A DNA stretch of 64,000 nucleotides from Corallococcus soli (lineage in GTDB: Bacteria; Myxococcota; Myxococcia; Myxococcales; Myxococcaceae), in assembly GCF_014930455.1 (NCBI RefSeq), contig NZ_JAAIYO010000012.1:1-64000 (forward strand), in the 5' to 3' direction. The position numbers and the translations under genes are program-made. Numbering within the stretch: the stretch's first letter is position 1; the number at the start of each line of letters is the position of its first letter. This document shows, piece after piece, positions 34,829-43,320 of the stretch. The notes beneath the pieces are model-generated. The model did no database searches. It had not been told where the DNA came from and saw only the letters and a list, made by a program, of their open reading frames with translations.

Positions 34829-34883
34829 GCTGAAGGCTCCTGGAAGGGGACAGGGAGGGCGCGAGGCCCTCGGAGTCAGGCGT
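34829..34883 (-). promoter_or_regulatory. Ribosome binding site that decides the GTG start of the next NRPS gene
   Basis: AGGAG at 34837-34841 lies eight bases before a GTG at 34826-34828. No ATG in frame lies nearby upstream, and the protein begins MTQPTGFRLSPQQARLW, at the usual N-terminal edge of a condensation domain. The 55-bp gap holds nothing else that I can see. Confidence 0.7.
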
Positions 34884-35963
34884 TCAGCCTGGAGGGGAAC
34901 CAGGGGGCGCGGCCGCCACGGGGGCGACCTCGCTCCACGGGAACGGACGCGCCATGCCGGCCAGCACGCGCCGGGGCCCCACGAAGGACGAGCGCGCGTG
35001 GGCCGCGAGCAGGTTGTCGATGACGAGCAGATCCCCGCGCTCCCACGGGAACATCACCTGTTCGGCCTCGTAGGCGGCGCGCAGCGTCCGCATCACCTCC
35101 GGCTCGATGGGGCCGCCGTCGCCGTAGTACGTCTGGTTCGGCAGCTCCTCTTCGCCCAGGTCCGCCAGCAGCGCGGAGGCCACCGGCTCCGGCAGCGTGG
35201 AGACGTGGAAGAACGTGGCGTGGTTGAACCAGACGGGCTCGCCGGTGACGGGGTGCAGCCCCGCCGCGCGCCGCACCTGCCGCGTGCGCAGGCGGTTGCC
35301 GTCGCGCCACTCCACCTGGATGCCGCTGCGCTGGCAGTACGCCTCCACCTCCGCGCGGTCCTCCGTCTGGAACGCCGTCTGCCAGCTCAGCCCCAGGTGG
35401 TGGCCGAAGTTGCGGACGTACGTGTAGCCCTGCTCCAGGAACCGTGCGCGCACCTCGGCCGGCAGGCGCTGGAAGATGCGCCGCGTGTCCGCCAGCGGCG
35501 TCTCGCCACCCTGTTGCGAGGGCAACACGCAGGCGAAGAAGAGGCGCGCCGGGAAGGTCTGGTTGTAGGACTGCTCGTTGTGCAGGAAGATCCGCTCGGA
35601 CGGCGGGTGGTCCGTGGACGTGTAGATGTTGCCGCTCACCTGCGAGCGCGGCGACGAGCGCTCCTCGTAGGCCAGCGCCTCGTCCGCCAGGGCCTGGATG
35701 GCCCGGTCCATGGCCTCGGGCGTCGCCACGTCGAAGCCCCGGAAGAGCACGGCGCCATGCTTGTGGATCCGCGCGTCCACGAGCGCGCGGTGCGTGCGGC
35801 CCCACTCGGCCAGCTCGATGCCCGGCAGCGAGGGGCGGGCCACCACGGGCAGGTGCAGTCCGGACCGCAGCTCCTCGAAGCGCACCCAGTCCTGGCCGGA
35901 GCCGTCCACCTCGCGCCGGCGCAGCTTCGGGAGTGCGCGCTTCGGCTGGCCATCCGTCGTCAT
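34884..35963 (-). CDS. Fe(II)/2-oxoglutarate oxygenase, TauD/SyrP type
   Basis: 359 residues, typical length for the family. The metal-binding pair is HNE (near residue 127; the HxE form known from clavaminate synthase-like enzymes), the distal His is in NLLAAHARSS near residue 322, and the Arg expected to bind 2-oxoglutarate follows about ten residues later (GPRRV). The N terminus has the GIELAEWGRTHRALVDA and GAVLFRGFDV segments common in the group. SyrP-like members hydroxylate the beta carbon of an amino acid on an NRPS carrier. It lies between the starter protein and the Glu/Gln-type module, which suggests it hydroxylates that residue; this is inference from position. The start overlaps the previous stop (ATGA) and has GGGAG six bases upstream. 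Soluble, no signal peptide. Confidence 0.92.
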   Translation of the reverse strand: MTTDGQPKRALPKLRRREVDGSGQDWVRFEELRSGLHLPVVARPSLPGIELAEWGRTHRALVDARIHKHGAVLFRGFDVATPEAMDRAIQALADEALAYEERSSPRSQVSGNIYTSTDHPPSERIFLHNEQSYNQTFPARLFFACVLPSQQGGETPLADTRRIFQRLPAEVRARFLEQGYTYVRNFGHHLGLSWQTAFQTEDRAEVEAYCQRSGIQVEWRDGNRLRTRQVRRAAGLHPVTGEPVWFNHATFFHVSTLPEPVASALLADLGEEELPNQTYYGDGGPIEPEVMRTLRAAYEAEQVMFPWERGDLLVIDNLLAAHARSSFVGPRRVLAGMARPFPWSEVAPVAAAPPGSPPG

Positions 35964-38900
35964 GATTCGCTCCCACCGCGACGGCGCACGCCGCGGAACA
36001 GTTCCTTGCGCGAGGACTGGAGCGCCTGCGCCCGCTCCTGCTGCCGCTGGCGCTCACGCTCCACCAGCACCCCGTGCAGCTCCTCCAACGTCGCGTCCGG
36101 CCGCGCGATTGCCGCCGCCAGCGTCGCTTCGTAGTCCCCGGCCAGCCGGGCGATGGTCGCCGCGTCGAACAGGGCGGTGGCGAAGCGCAGCACGCCCTGG
36201 AAGCGGCCCTCGGACTCGGCCAGCAGCACCGACAGGTCGAAGGGCGATCCGCCGTCGTCGATCTCCAGCTGGTGCAGCTTCAGCCCTGGCAGTCGCAGCG
36301 CGGGCAGCGGCGCGTTCTCCAGGACGAACATCACCTGGAACAGCGGGTTGTAGCGGGCATCGCGCGGCGGGCGCAGCGCCTCCACCAGCTTGTCGAAGGG
36401 GACGTGCGGGTGGGCCTGACCGCCCAGGGCCACCTCGCGCACGCGCCCGAGCACCTGCCGGAAGGTGGGGTTGCCCTCCAGGCCCACGCGCAGCACCAGC
36501 TGGTTGACGAACAGGCCAATGAGGTTCTGCGTGCGCGCGTGCTCGCGGCTGGCCACGTCCGTGCCCACCACCAGGTCCGTGCGTCCGGTGCGCGAGTGCA
36601 GCACCACCAGGAAGCCCGCCAGCAGCGACATGAAGGGCGTGGTGCCTTCGGCCCGGCCCAGCTGCCGCAGCCCTTCGCTGAGCGCGGCGGAGAGCGCCAC
36701 CGGCTGCCGGGCTCCCTCGAAGTGCTGACGCTCCGGGCGGGGGCGGTCCAGGGGCAGCTCCAGGAGCGGCGGGGCCCCCGACAGGCGCTCCTTCCACCAG
36801 GACACCTCTTCGTCCAGCAGCCCCCCGTCCAGCCGGCGGCGCAGCCACGCGGCATGGTCGGCGTACTGCACGGGCAGCTCCGGCAGCGGCGACGGACGGC
36901 CCTGCGCGAAGGCCGCGTAGAGCGCGCCCAGCTCCCGCACCACCACGCCCATGCTCCAGCCGTCCGATACGACATGGTGCAGCGTGAGCAGCAGGCGGTG
37001 CCGCGTGTCGGAGAGCTTCAACAGCTTCGCGCGCACCGGCAGCTCGCGCTCCAGGTCGAAGGGCCCGCGCGCCTCCTCGGCGGTGAGGCGCTCCGTCTCG
37101 GCGGCCTGCGCCGCCTCCGGCGTTCCGCTCAGGTCCACCACCGCGCCCGGGCGCGCCAGCGGCCCGCCCGCCGGAACGGCCGACGGGGTGAGGATGTCCT
37201 GTACGCGGCGGCCCTGGGCACGGGGGAAGCGCGTGCGCAGCGCCTCATGCCGGTGGACGATGGCCTCCAGGCTGCGGGTCAGCACGCCCACGTCCAGGTG
37301 GCCCTCCAGCTCCACCGCCGCCGGGATGTTGTAGGCCGCGCTGCCCGCCGCGAGCTGATCCAGGAACAGCAGCCGCTCCTGTCCCGGAGACAGCGGCGAG
37401 TCCCCGCGAGCTCCCGCCACCAGTGGAGGCGGCGCGGCGCTGGGGTGGCGCAGCTCCGCGAGCGCCCTCGCGAGGAGCGCCTCCAGGTGCACGCCCTCCA
37501 GGAGCAGCGCCACCGGCAGGTGGATCTCCAGCTCCTCCTCCAGCGCCGCCTTCAGCTCGACGGCGTGGATGGAGTCCAGGCCCAGCGCGGTGAGGGGCCG
37601 GGTCGGCTCCAGGGCCGACAGCGGCACGGCCAGGGCCCGCGACAGGTGCCCCCGCAGATACGCGCCCAGCAGCTCCGCCCGCTCCGGCTCGGACGCCGCC
37701 CGCAGGCCGTCGCGCGTCAGCCGAGGGGCCTCCGGCGTCACGACGTCGGGGGCGCTCGCGGCGTCGGTGGCGGCCTCGGAGAGGACCTCCTGCGCGAGGA
37801 TCTCCAGCTCGTTCGCCAGGTACTGCGTGCGGCACGCGCGCCGCTGCACCTTGCCGCTGGACGTCTTGGGCAGTCCGCCCGCGGGGATGAGCACCACGGT
37901 GTCCACGGCCACTTCGTGCGCCTGCGCGATGGCGCGCCGGAGGGCGTCGATGGCGACGGAGGGCTCGCCCAGCACCTTGCGATCCACCTCCTGCACCACG
38001 ACCAGCCGCTCCTCGCCGCCCCGGTCCACGGCGAACGCGGCGGAGCACCCCGGGCGCATCGCCGGGTGGCTGGACTCCGCCGTCAGCTCCAGATCCTGCG
38101 GATAGTGGTTGCGCCCGCGCAGGATGATCAGATCCTTGATGCGGCCCGCGACGAACAGCTCCCGGCCGGACATGAAGCCCAGGTCGCCGGTGCGCAGGTA
38201 GGGACCTTCCCCTGTGTCCGCGCGGCGGGCCCGGAAGGTGGCCTCGCTCTCCTCGGGCCGCTCCCAGTAGCTGCCCGCCACGCTCGGGCCGCGCAGCCAG
38301 ATCTCCCCCAGCCGGCCCTCGGGCACGGGCTGGTGGGACTCGGGATCCACGATGAGCAGCTCCTGCCCGGGGATGCTCGCGCCGCTGCCCACCAGCGTGC
38401 GCAGGTCCTTCGCGTCCACCGCGTCGGAGACGGCCGGGGCTTCCGCGCGGCCCTGCTGGAGGGCCTCCTGCCGGTACACGCGCTCCACCGGGGGCGCGGC
38501 CTTGAGCCCGCCCGACGCGATGAGCGTGGTCTCCGCGAGGCCGTAGCACGGATAGAAGGCCTCCTTGCGGAAGCCCGAGTCCGCGAACGCGCGCGTGAAG
38601 CGCTCCAGCGTCTCCGCGCGCACCGGCTCCGCGCCGTTGAAGGCCACGTCCCACGCGCTCAGGTCCAGGGCCGCGCGCTGCTCGGGCGTCGTCTTGCGCA
38701 CGCACAGGTCGAAGGCGAAGTTGGGCCCGCCGCTCGTCGTCGCGCGGTAGCGCGACACGGCCTCCAGCCAACGCGCCGGCCGCTTGAGGAAGTCCAGCGG
38801 CGATAGCAGCACCACCGGGAAGCCCCCGCACAGCGGCTGGAGCACGCCGCCGATGAGGCCCATGTCGTGGTACGGCGGCAGCCAGATGACGCCGCGGCTG

Positions 38901-39607
38901 TCGTCCGAGTGCTCGAAGCACTGGTGGATCGCCAGCGAGTTCGCCAGCAGGTTGCCGTGGCTGAGCATCACGCCCTTGGGCGTGCCGGTGGAGCCGGAGG
39001 TGTACTGGAGGAAGGCCAGCGCCTCGCGCGCCGTGCCCGGATCCTTCCAGCCGCTCGCCTCGCCATCCTCCACCCCGTCGGTGGCGAGCCACGACAGGCC
39101 GGAGAGGGCCGCGGACTGCTCGCCCATGGACTCCATGAAGCCCTGGATGAAGCCCGTGGTGAGCGCGAAGTGCGCCCGCGCGTCCTGGATCACCGCCTCC
39201 AGCCGGGGCAGCGTGCGCGCAAGCCGCATCGGATCCGGCGGGTAGGCCGGCACCGCCACCGCGCCGGCATAGAGACAACCCACGAAGGCGGCCACGTACT
39301 CAAGACCCGGAGGGTAGAGCAGCAGCACCCGCTCACCCTGCGCACCGCGCGCCTGGAGCGCCGCGCCGATGGCTCGCGCCCGTCGATCCAGGTCTCCGTA
39401 GGTGAGGTGCGCCTCCTCCGTGTCGCCATCCACGAGGAAGGTGTAGGCGAGCTGATCCGGACGCTCCTCCGCCCTGCGACGAGACAACTCCACCAGCGTT
39501 GACACTTCCAATAACAACCCTGGCGAGCGCATTCGTTGGGCCGGACGAGATGAGTCGAGCCTCGATACGCTCCCGGAGAACGTCCCTGGGAGTGCGGCGT
39601 GGCTCAT
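35960..39607 (-). CDS. Lipo-initiation protein: fatty acyl-AMP ligase, ACP and condensation domain
   Basis: 1215 residues. Residues about 30-610 are a fatty acyl-AMP ligase, with YTSGSTGTPKGVMLSHGN, WLPPYHDMGLIGG and CYGLAETTL, and it activates a fatty acid as the adenylate without CoA. An ACP follows (GLDSIHAVEL, Ser near residue 677). Residues about 736-1190 are a condensation domain with an intact HHVVSDGWS near residue 880. The acyl group is loaded onto the ACP and joined by the C domain to the first amino acid. The next NRPS module (31592-34828) has a dead C domain, so this C domain probably acts for it. The stop overlaps the start of the oxygenase gene by 4 bp (ATGA). The ATG at 39607 lacks a clear ribosome binding site; an ATG at residue 26 would still leave a whole FAAL, so the start is uncertain. 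Fatty acid chain length cannot be read. Confidence 0.95.
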   Translation of the reverse strand: MSHAALPGTFSGSVSRLDSSRPAQRMRSPGLLLEVSTLVELSRRRAEERPDQLAYTFLVDGDTEEAHLTYGDLDRRARAIGAALQARGAQGERVLLLYPPGLEYVAAFVGCLYAGAVAVPAYPPDPMRLARTLPRLEAVIQDARAHFALTTGFIQGFMESMGEQSAALSGLSWLATDGVEDGEASGWKDPGTAREALAFLQYTSGSTGTPKGVMLSHGNLLANSLAIHQCFEHSDDSRGVIWLPPYHDMGLIGGVLQPLCGGFPVVLLSPLDFLKRPARWLEAVSRYRATTSGGPNFAFDLCVRKTTPEQRAALDLSAWDVAFNGAEPVRAETLERFTRAFADSGFRKEAFYPCYGLAETTLIASGGLKAAPPVERVYRQEALQQGRAEAPAVSDAVDAKDLRTLVGSGASIPGQELLIVDPESHQPVPEGRLGEIWLRGPSVAGSYWERPEESEATFRARRADTGEGPYLRTGDLGFMSGRELFVAGRIKDLIILRGRNHYPQDLELTAESSHPAMRPGCSAAFAVDRGGEERLVVVQEVDRKVLGEPSVAIDALRRAIAQAHEVAVDTVVLIPAGGLPKTSSGKVQRRACRTQYLANELEILAQEVLSEAATDAASAPDVVTPEAPRLTRDGLRAASEPERAELLGAYLRGHLSRALAVPLSALEPTRPLTALGLDSIHAVELKAALEEELEIHLPVALLLEGVHLEALLARALAELRHPSAAPPPLVAGARGDSPLSPGQERLLFLDQLAAGSAAYNIPAAVELEGHLDVGVLTRSLEAIVHRHEALRTRFPRAQGRRVQDILTPSAVPAGGPLARPGAVVDLSGTPEAAQAAETERLTAEEARGPFDLERELPVRAKLLKLSDTRHRLLLTLHHVVSDGWSMGVVVRELGALYAAFAQGRPSPLPELPVQYADHAAWLRRRLDGGLLDEEVSWWKERLSGAPPLLELPLDRPRPERQHFEGARQPVALSAALSEGLRQLGRAEGTTPFMSLLAGFLVVLHSRTGRTDLVVGTDVASREHARTQNLIGLFVNQLVLRVGLEGNPTFRQVLGRVREVALGGQAHPHVPFDKLVEALRPPRDARYNPLFQVMFVLENAPLPALRLPGLKLHQLEIDDGGSPFDLSVLLAESEGRFQGVLRFATALFDAATIARLAGDYEATLAAAIARPDATLEELHGVLVERERQRQQERAQALQSSRKELFRGVRRRGGSES

Positions 39608-39748
39608 GCAGCGTGGGCGGAATTATTCGCGGAAGTCGTAGAGTACAGTTAACACAGCACGTTACAAACTGTCCATGGAAGCGGGGCCATTCCGGGGGGA
39701 GCGCCTTGATACATCAGGCCTCTGACAAGGCCTTCCGCGCGGGCGTTA
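39608..39748 (-). other. 141-bp gap upstream of the starter gene, the most AT-rich stretch in the region
   Basis: The stretch separates the monooxygenase gene from the FAAL gene. It contains a dyad and a weak promoter-like sequence (listed separately) and a hairpin AGGCCT-ctgaca-AGGCCT at 39716-39733 without a T-tract. No ribosome binding site is obvious before the ATG at 39607. This is the likeliest place for a promoter driving the lipo-initiated operon. Confidence 0.55.
39640..39672 (-). promoter_or_regulatory. Candidate promoter overlapping an inverted repeat, upstream of the FAAL gene
   Basis: On the minus strand, TTGTAA (39667-39662) is followed after 16 bases by TACTCT (39645-39640), a weak match to a -35/-10 pair. 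The same bases form a dyad, ACAGTT and AACTGT, at 39667-39672 and 39645-39650, with 16 bases between the arms. An activator or repressor could bind here, but the match is weak and untested. Confidence 0.3.
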
Positions 39749-42364
39749 TCAGGCAGGGCCTGGATGATCCGCGGACAGCGTGTCGCTGAGCTTCACCGTG
39801 ACGTCGGGGCGGGCGTGTGGAAGCCGCTCCGCCAGGTACTCGGTGAGCACGCGCTCCATGCGCAGGGACTCGTCCTGGACCAGGCGCTTGAGCTCGGCCA
39901 GGTGCGTGAGGCTCTGGAGGACCGCGTCCGTGCCGACGCCGAAGTCGATGAGACACGCGACCTCATCCACGTCCCCGTCGAGCAGCTTGTCCACCATGGG
40001 GAGGCAGGACGTCACGGTGCCGATGAGCGCGCCGGAGCGGTAGTAGCGCTCGAAGGCGTACGAGGCCAGGTAGTCCGCCCACTTGGGTTCGTTGATGTCC
40101 ACCTGGAGGTCCAGGCTCTTCACCATGGTCTGCATCAGCGCCACGTGCGCGCGCAGGTACGCGGTGAGCGGGCCGCGCACGGTGTCCAGCACGTCGTCCA
40201 CGTCCTGCCCGACGAAGGTGTGCATCATCAGCGTGGCGGTGCGCGCGTCGCGCGCGTGGCCGGCCTTGTCCGCCGCCGCGTGGTAGAGGCCGAGCTTCTC
40301 CAGCGCCTCTTCCAGGGGCTGGCCCAGCAGGGACGTGAGGACGTTGTAGCCGCCAGCGCCGGTGCGCTCGAAGAGGGCGGGATCCGTGGCGCACGTCACC
40401 CAGGTGGGCAGTTGGGGCTGGAGGGGGCGGGGGAAGATCTTCAACTCCACCTCCTTGCCCACGCCGTCGCGGGCCGTCACGGACTCGCCGCGCCACAGCC
40501 GTTCGACCTTCTCCAGGTTCTCCCACATGACGTCGCGCTTGCGGGCGAAGTGCTCCGGGTACAGGGCGAAATCGTTGGGCACCCAGCCGGAGGCGATGGA
40601 GATGCCGGCGCGGCCTCCGGAGAGGTTGTCGACGATGGACCACTCCTCCGCGACGCGGAAGGGGCTCTGCAGCGGCAGCACCACGCTGCCCGCGCGCAGG
40701 CCGATGTGCTTCGTCATCGTGGCGATGCCCGCGGCGAGCAGCGACGGGTTGGGGTAGATGCCGCCGTGCTCGTGGAAGTGGCGCTCCGGCGTGGAGACGG
40801 ACGAGAAGCCGTGCGCGTCCCCGAACTTCGCCGCCTCCAGCAGCAGGCGGTACTTGTCCGTGGTGCCGGCGTCCTCGTCCGCGAAGAAGAACAGGCCGAA
40901 GTCCAGCTTGCGCGAGCGGCGGCGGGTGGGCACCACGTAGGCGACGAGCTGGTCGCCCTCGACGCGCACGTCCACCTCGCGCACCTCCGGGTGCCAGGCC
41001 AGCAGGGCGCGCAGCTCCTCCGGCCCCACGGACGCGCTGGCGGTGGCGGTGCGGCGCGCGGTGCCGCCGTTGGCGTCCAGCACCTCGCCCAGTGAGGACA
41101 GCTCGCGGTCCGGTTGCGTGACGAGCACGTCCAGCAGCGCCGCGAGCTGGCCCACCAGGCGGATGACGTCCAGGGGCGCGAAGGCGTTCGCGTCATGGTG
41201 CAGCCGCAGCGCCAGCCGCTCTCCGGCCACGGCCTCCACCGTCAGCGGGCAGTGCGGAGACGCGGCGACGTGGCGGAAGGTGCCCAGGCCCTGAGCGCGG
41301 GCCAGGGGCTTCAGCGTGTCCTCGTCGGGCGGCTCCCAGGCGAGGACGGCGCTCTGGAAGAGGGCGGCGTCCTCCGGCAGCTTCAGCCACTGGCGGACCT
41401 GGGCCTGGGAGACGTGCTCGTGGCGCTGGGCCTCGGACAGCTCGGCCTGGAGGGCGCGCAGCCAGCGCAGGGGCGTGCCCTGGGCGGGGATGGCGAACCG
41501 GCGCGGCAGCAGGTGCGCGAAGCGGCCCACGAGCGGCCGGCCCTGGACGAGCGCGGCGGTGCGGCCAGGGACCTGGGCGCCGAACACGACCTCCGCGCTG
41601 CCGGTGTGGTGGCGCAGCATCAGCGCCCACGCGGCCTGGAGCAGCGTGCCCAGCCCCAGCTTGTGCTTGCGCAGGAAGGCCTGGACGTTGCCGGACTCCG
41701 TCGCGGGCAGCAGCAGTTGTTGCAGGCCCGTGACACCGGGCGCGGCGCTGGTGTCGGAGCGCGTGGGCAGCAGGGTGGGGCGCGGATCCTTCAGCGCCTC
41801 GCGCAGGTGGTGCTCCGCGTCCGTCAGGCCCTGGGCTTCCATCCACGCGAGGTACTCGCGGAACGGCCGCGCCTTCTCCAGCGCGGCGTCGGTCTTCTCA
41901 CGGCCGGCCTGATACAGGCGCAGCAGCTCTTCCAGGCAGAGCCGCGCGGCGCCCGCGTCCAGGGCCGCCGCGTGCCAGGCGAAGACGAGGAAGGAGGACT
42001 CCGCGGAGGTGCGCACGATGGACAGCCGCACCAGCGGCGCGGCCGTCAGGCCCATGCCCCGCTTGCGATCCGCCTCCAGCCAGGACTCCAGGCCCTGGGG
42101 GGCCTCTGCCCGTTCCAGCGACGGGGAGAGCTTCTCGCGGACCACCTGCATGGGCTCCGGCATCCCCTGGAGGAAGAACGCGGTGCGCAGCGCGGTGTGG
42201 CGGCGCACCAGCTCCCGCAGGGCTTCCTCCAGCGCCGCTTCATCCAGGACGCCCCGGGTCGCCGCGACCAGGTGTTCGATGGGCGCTTCCGCCGGGGGCG
42301 ACGATGGCATCAGCAGCCCCCGCTGGGCGGGGGTGAGCCGGTAGACGTCCTCGACGTTCTTCAT
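39749..42364 (-). CDS. Fusion of dead condensation domain, A-domain remnant and luciferase-like FMN monooxygenase
   Basis: 871 residues. Residues 1-430 have the fold of a condensation domain (MKNVEDVYRLTPAQRGLL start), but HHxxxDG reads HAAALDA at residues 131-137, so the catalytic second His and the Gly are lost. Residues about 450-480 (LLAWHPEVREVDVRV...LVAYVVP) match the C-terminal subdomain of an A domain and nothing more of it. From about residue 483 to 800 the protein is a bacterial luciferase-like monooxygenase of the MupA/Atu3671 type found in secondary metabolism (TPERHFHEHGG, GSVVLPLQSPFRVAEEW, NLSGGR and SGW segments). These enzymes use reduced FMN and O2. It has no carrier domain, so it probably acts in trans on a substrate bound to one of the synthetases. 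The N terminus resembles that of the synthetase starting at 24728. Start supported by GAGGAG upstream. Substrate unknown. Confidence 0.9.
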   Translation of the reverse strand: MKNVEDVYRLTPAQRGLLMPSSPPAEAPIEHLVAATRGVLDEAALEEALRELVRRHTALRTAFFLQGMPEPMQVVREKLSPSLERAEAPQGLESWLEADRKRGMGLTAAPLVRLSIVRTSAESSFLVFAWHAAALDAGAARLCLEELLRLYQAGREKTDAALEKARPFREYLAWMEAQGLTDAEHHLREALKDPRPTLLPTRSDTSAAPGVTGLQQLLLPATESGNVQAFLRKHKLGLGTLLQAAWALMLRHHTGSAEVVFGAQVPGRTAALVQGRPLVGRFAHLLPRRFAIPAQGTPLRWLRALQAELSEAQRHEHVSQAQVRQWLKLPEDAALFQSAVLAWEPPDEDTLKPLARAQGLGTFRHVAASPHCPLTVEAVAGERLALRLHHDANAFAPLDVIRLVGQLAALLDVLVTQPDRELSSLGEVLDANGGTARRTATASASVGPEELRALLAWHPEVREVDVRVEGDQLVAYVVPTRRRSRKLDFGLFFFADEDAGTTDKYRLLLEAAKFGDAHGFSSVSTPERHFHEHGGIYPNPSLLAAGIATMTKHIGLRAGSVVLPLQSPFRVAEEWSIVDNLSGGRAGISIASGWVPNDFALYPEHFARKRDVMWENLEKVERLWRGESVTARDGVGKEVELKIFPRPLQPQLPTWVTCATDPALFERTGAGGYNVLTSLLGQPLEEALEKLGLYHAAADKAGHARDARTATLMMHTFVGQDVDDVLDTVRGPLTAYLRAHVALMQTMVKSLDLQVDINEPKWADYLASYAFERYYRSGALIGTVTSCLPMVDKLLDGDVDEVACLIDFGVGTDAVLQSLTHLAELKRLVQDESLRMERVLTEYLAERLPHARPDVTVKLSDTLSADHPGPA

Positions 42365-42491
42365 GGTGCGCTCGACTCCTCGGCGGTCCGGTCAGCCTGA
42401 GACACCGGACACGGTGTGCTTGCGAGGGGGCGAAGTTATTATGGACACCGCCCTCCCGGGAATGACCCGAGGGGCCGTGTCACACATTGTT
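42365..42491 (-). other. 127-bp gap between the thioesterase-bearing NRPS and the free-standing monooxygenase gene
   Basis: The gap holds a GAGGAG ribosome binding site about 11 bases before the ATG at 42364. An imperfect GC-rich hairpin (CCTCGGG / CCCGGGAGG, about 42452-42473) lies just after the NRPS stop but has no T-tract. I see no convincing promoter. Read-through from the NRPS is plausible. Confidence 0.5.
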
Positions 42492-43320
42492 TCATGGCCC
42501 CAGCAGCCGGCCCAGGTGCGCGGCGACGTGCTGGACGTGCTCCGCCCGCAGCAGGCTGTAGTGATTGCCCTGGACCTCCTGGACCTGGGCGTGCGGGACC
42601 TGGGCCGTCCAGCCGCGATCCAGCGGATCCGATGCGGGGCGTTCGCTCGCGCGCAGCACGACGAGCGGCCCTTCGATCGGCCCGGGCTCGTAGTGGCGCA
42701 TCGCCCGAAGGTTGCTCGTGAAGACGTCGAAGAGCGTGCGCATCTGGTCCGCTCCCGTCTCCGGGGCCAGCAGTCCGGCGGACTGGCCCGCGGCGCGCAG
42801 CCCTTCGAGGATGGACTCCACGCCGGGTTCGGGCTCGGTGAGGTCCATCGTCCAGGCCTCGCGGTTCACGAGCCCGGCGTAGTCGCTGGCGAAGCGCAGG
42901 GCGAGCTCTCGCGGATCCTCCGCGTCCGGTGCCTCCGACCTCGCCTGGACCGGGCTGGGATCAATGAGGGCCAGGACCTCGGTGGTCTCCCCGAGCGCCT
43001 GGAGCTGGCGCGCCATCTCGTAGGCCACCAGCGCTCCCATGGACCAGCCTCCCAGGCGGTAGGGGCCCTGGGGTTGGACGGTGCGGATGGCGTCGAGGTA
43101 GCTCGCGGCCATCTCCTCGATGCGCTCCAACGGCCGCTGGGCCCCATCCAGCCCCTGCGACTGGAGGCCATAGAAGGGCTGATCCGGTCCCAGGGCCCGC
43201 GCCAGCTCCGCGTAGCTCAGGACGTTGCCGCCCACGGGGTGGACGCAGAAGAACGGCCGGCGCGTGCCCTCGCGCCGGATGGGCACGAGCGGTGAGAAGG
43301 GCGCGGGCACCTGATGCAGC
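42492..43320 (-). other. Type I thioesterase domain
   Basis: About 270 residues of alpha/beta hydrolase at the C terminus. The nucleophile elbow is GWSMG (near 43055), the acid is the Asp of ALIDPSP, and the His is in QGNHYSLLR near the end. The N-terminal strand FFCVHPVGGNVLSY is typical of thioesterases fused to synthetases. It would release the peptide by hydrolysis or macrocyclization; the sequence does not say which. Confidence 0.93.

Noticed and set aside
39716..39733. AGGCCT hairpin as a terminator of the monooxygenase gene
   Set aside because: Six-base palindromic arms with no T-tract; not convincing.
42452..42473. Hairpin after the thioesterase gene as a terminator
   Set aside because: The stem is short and bulged and no T-tract follows. 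In DNA this GC-rich such hairpins are common by chance.
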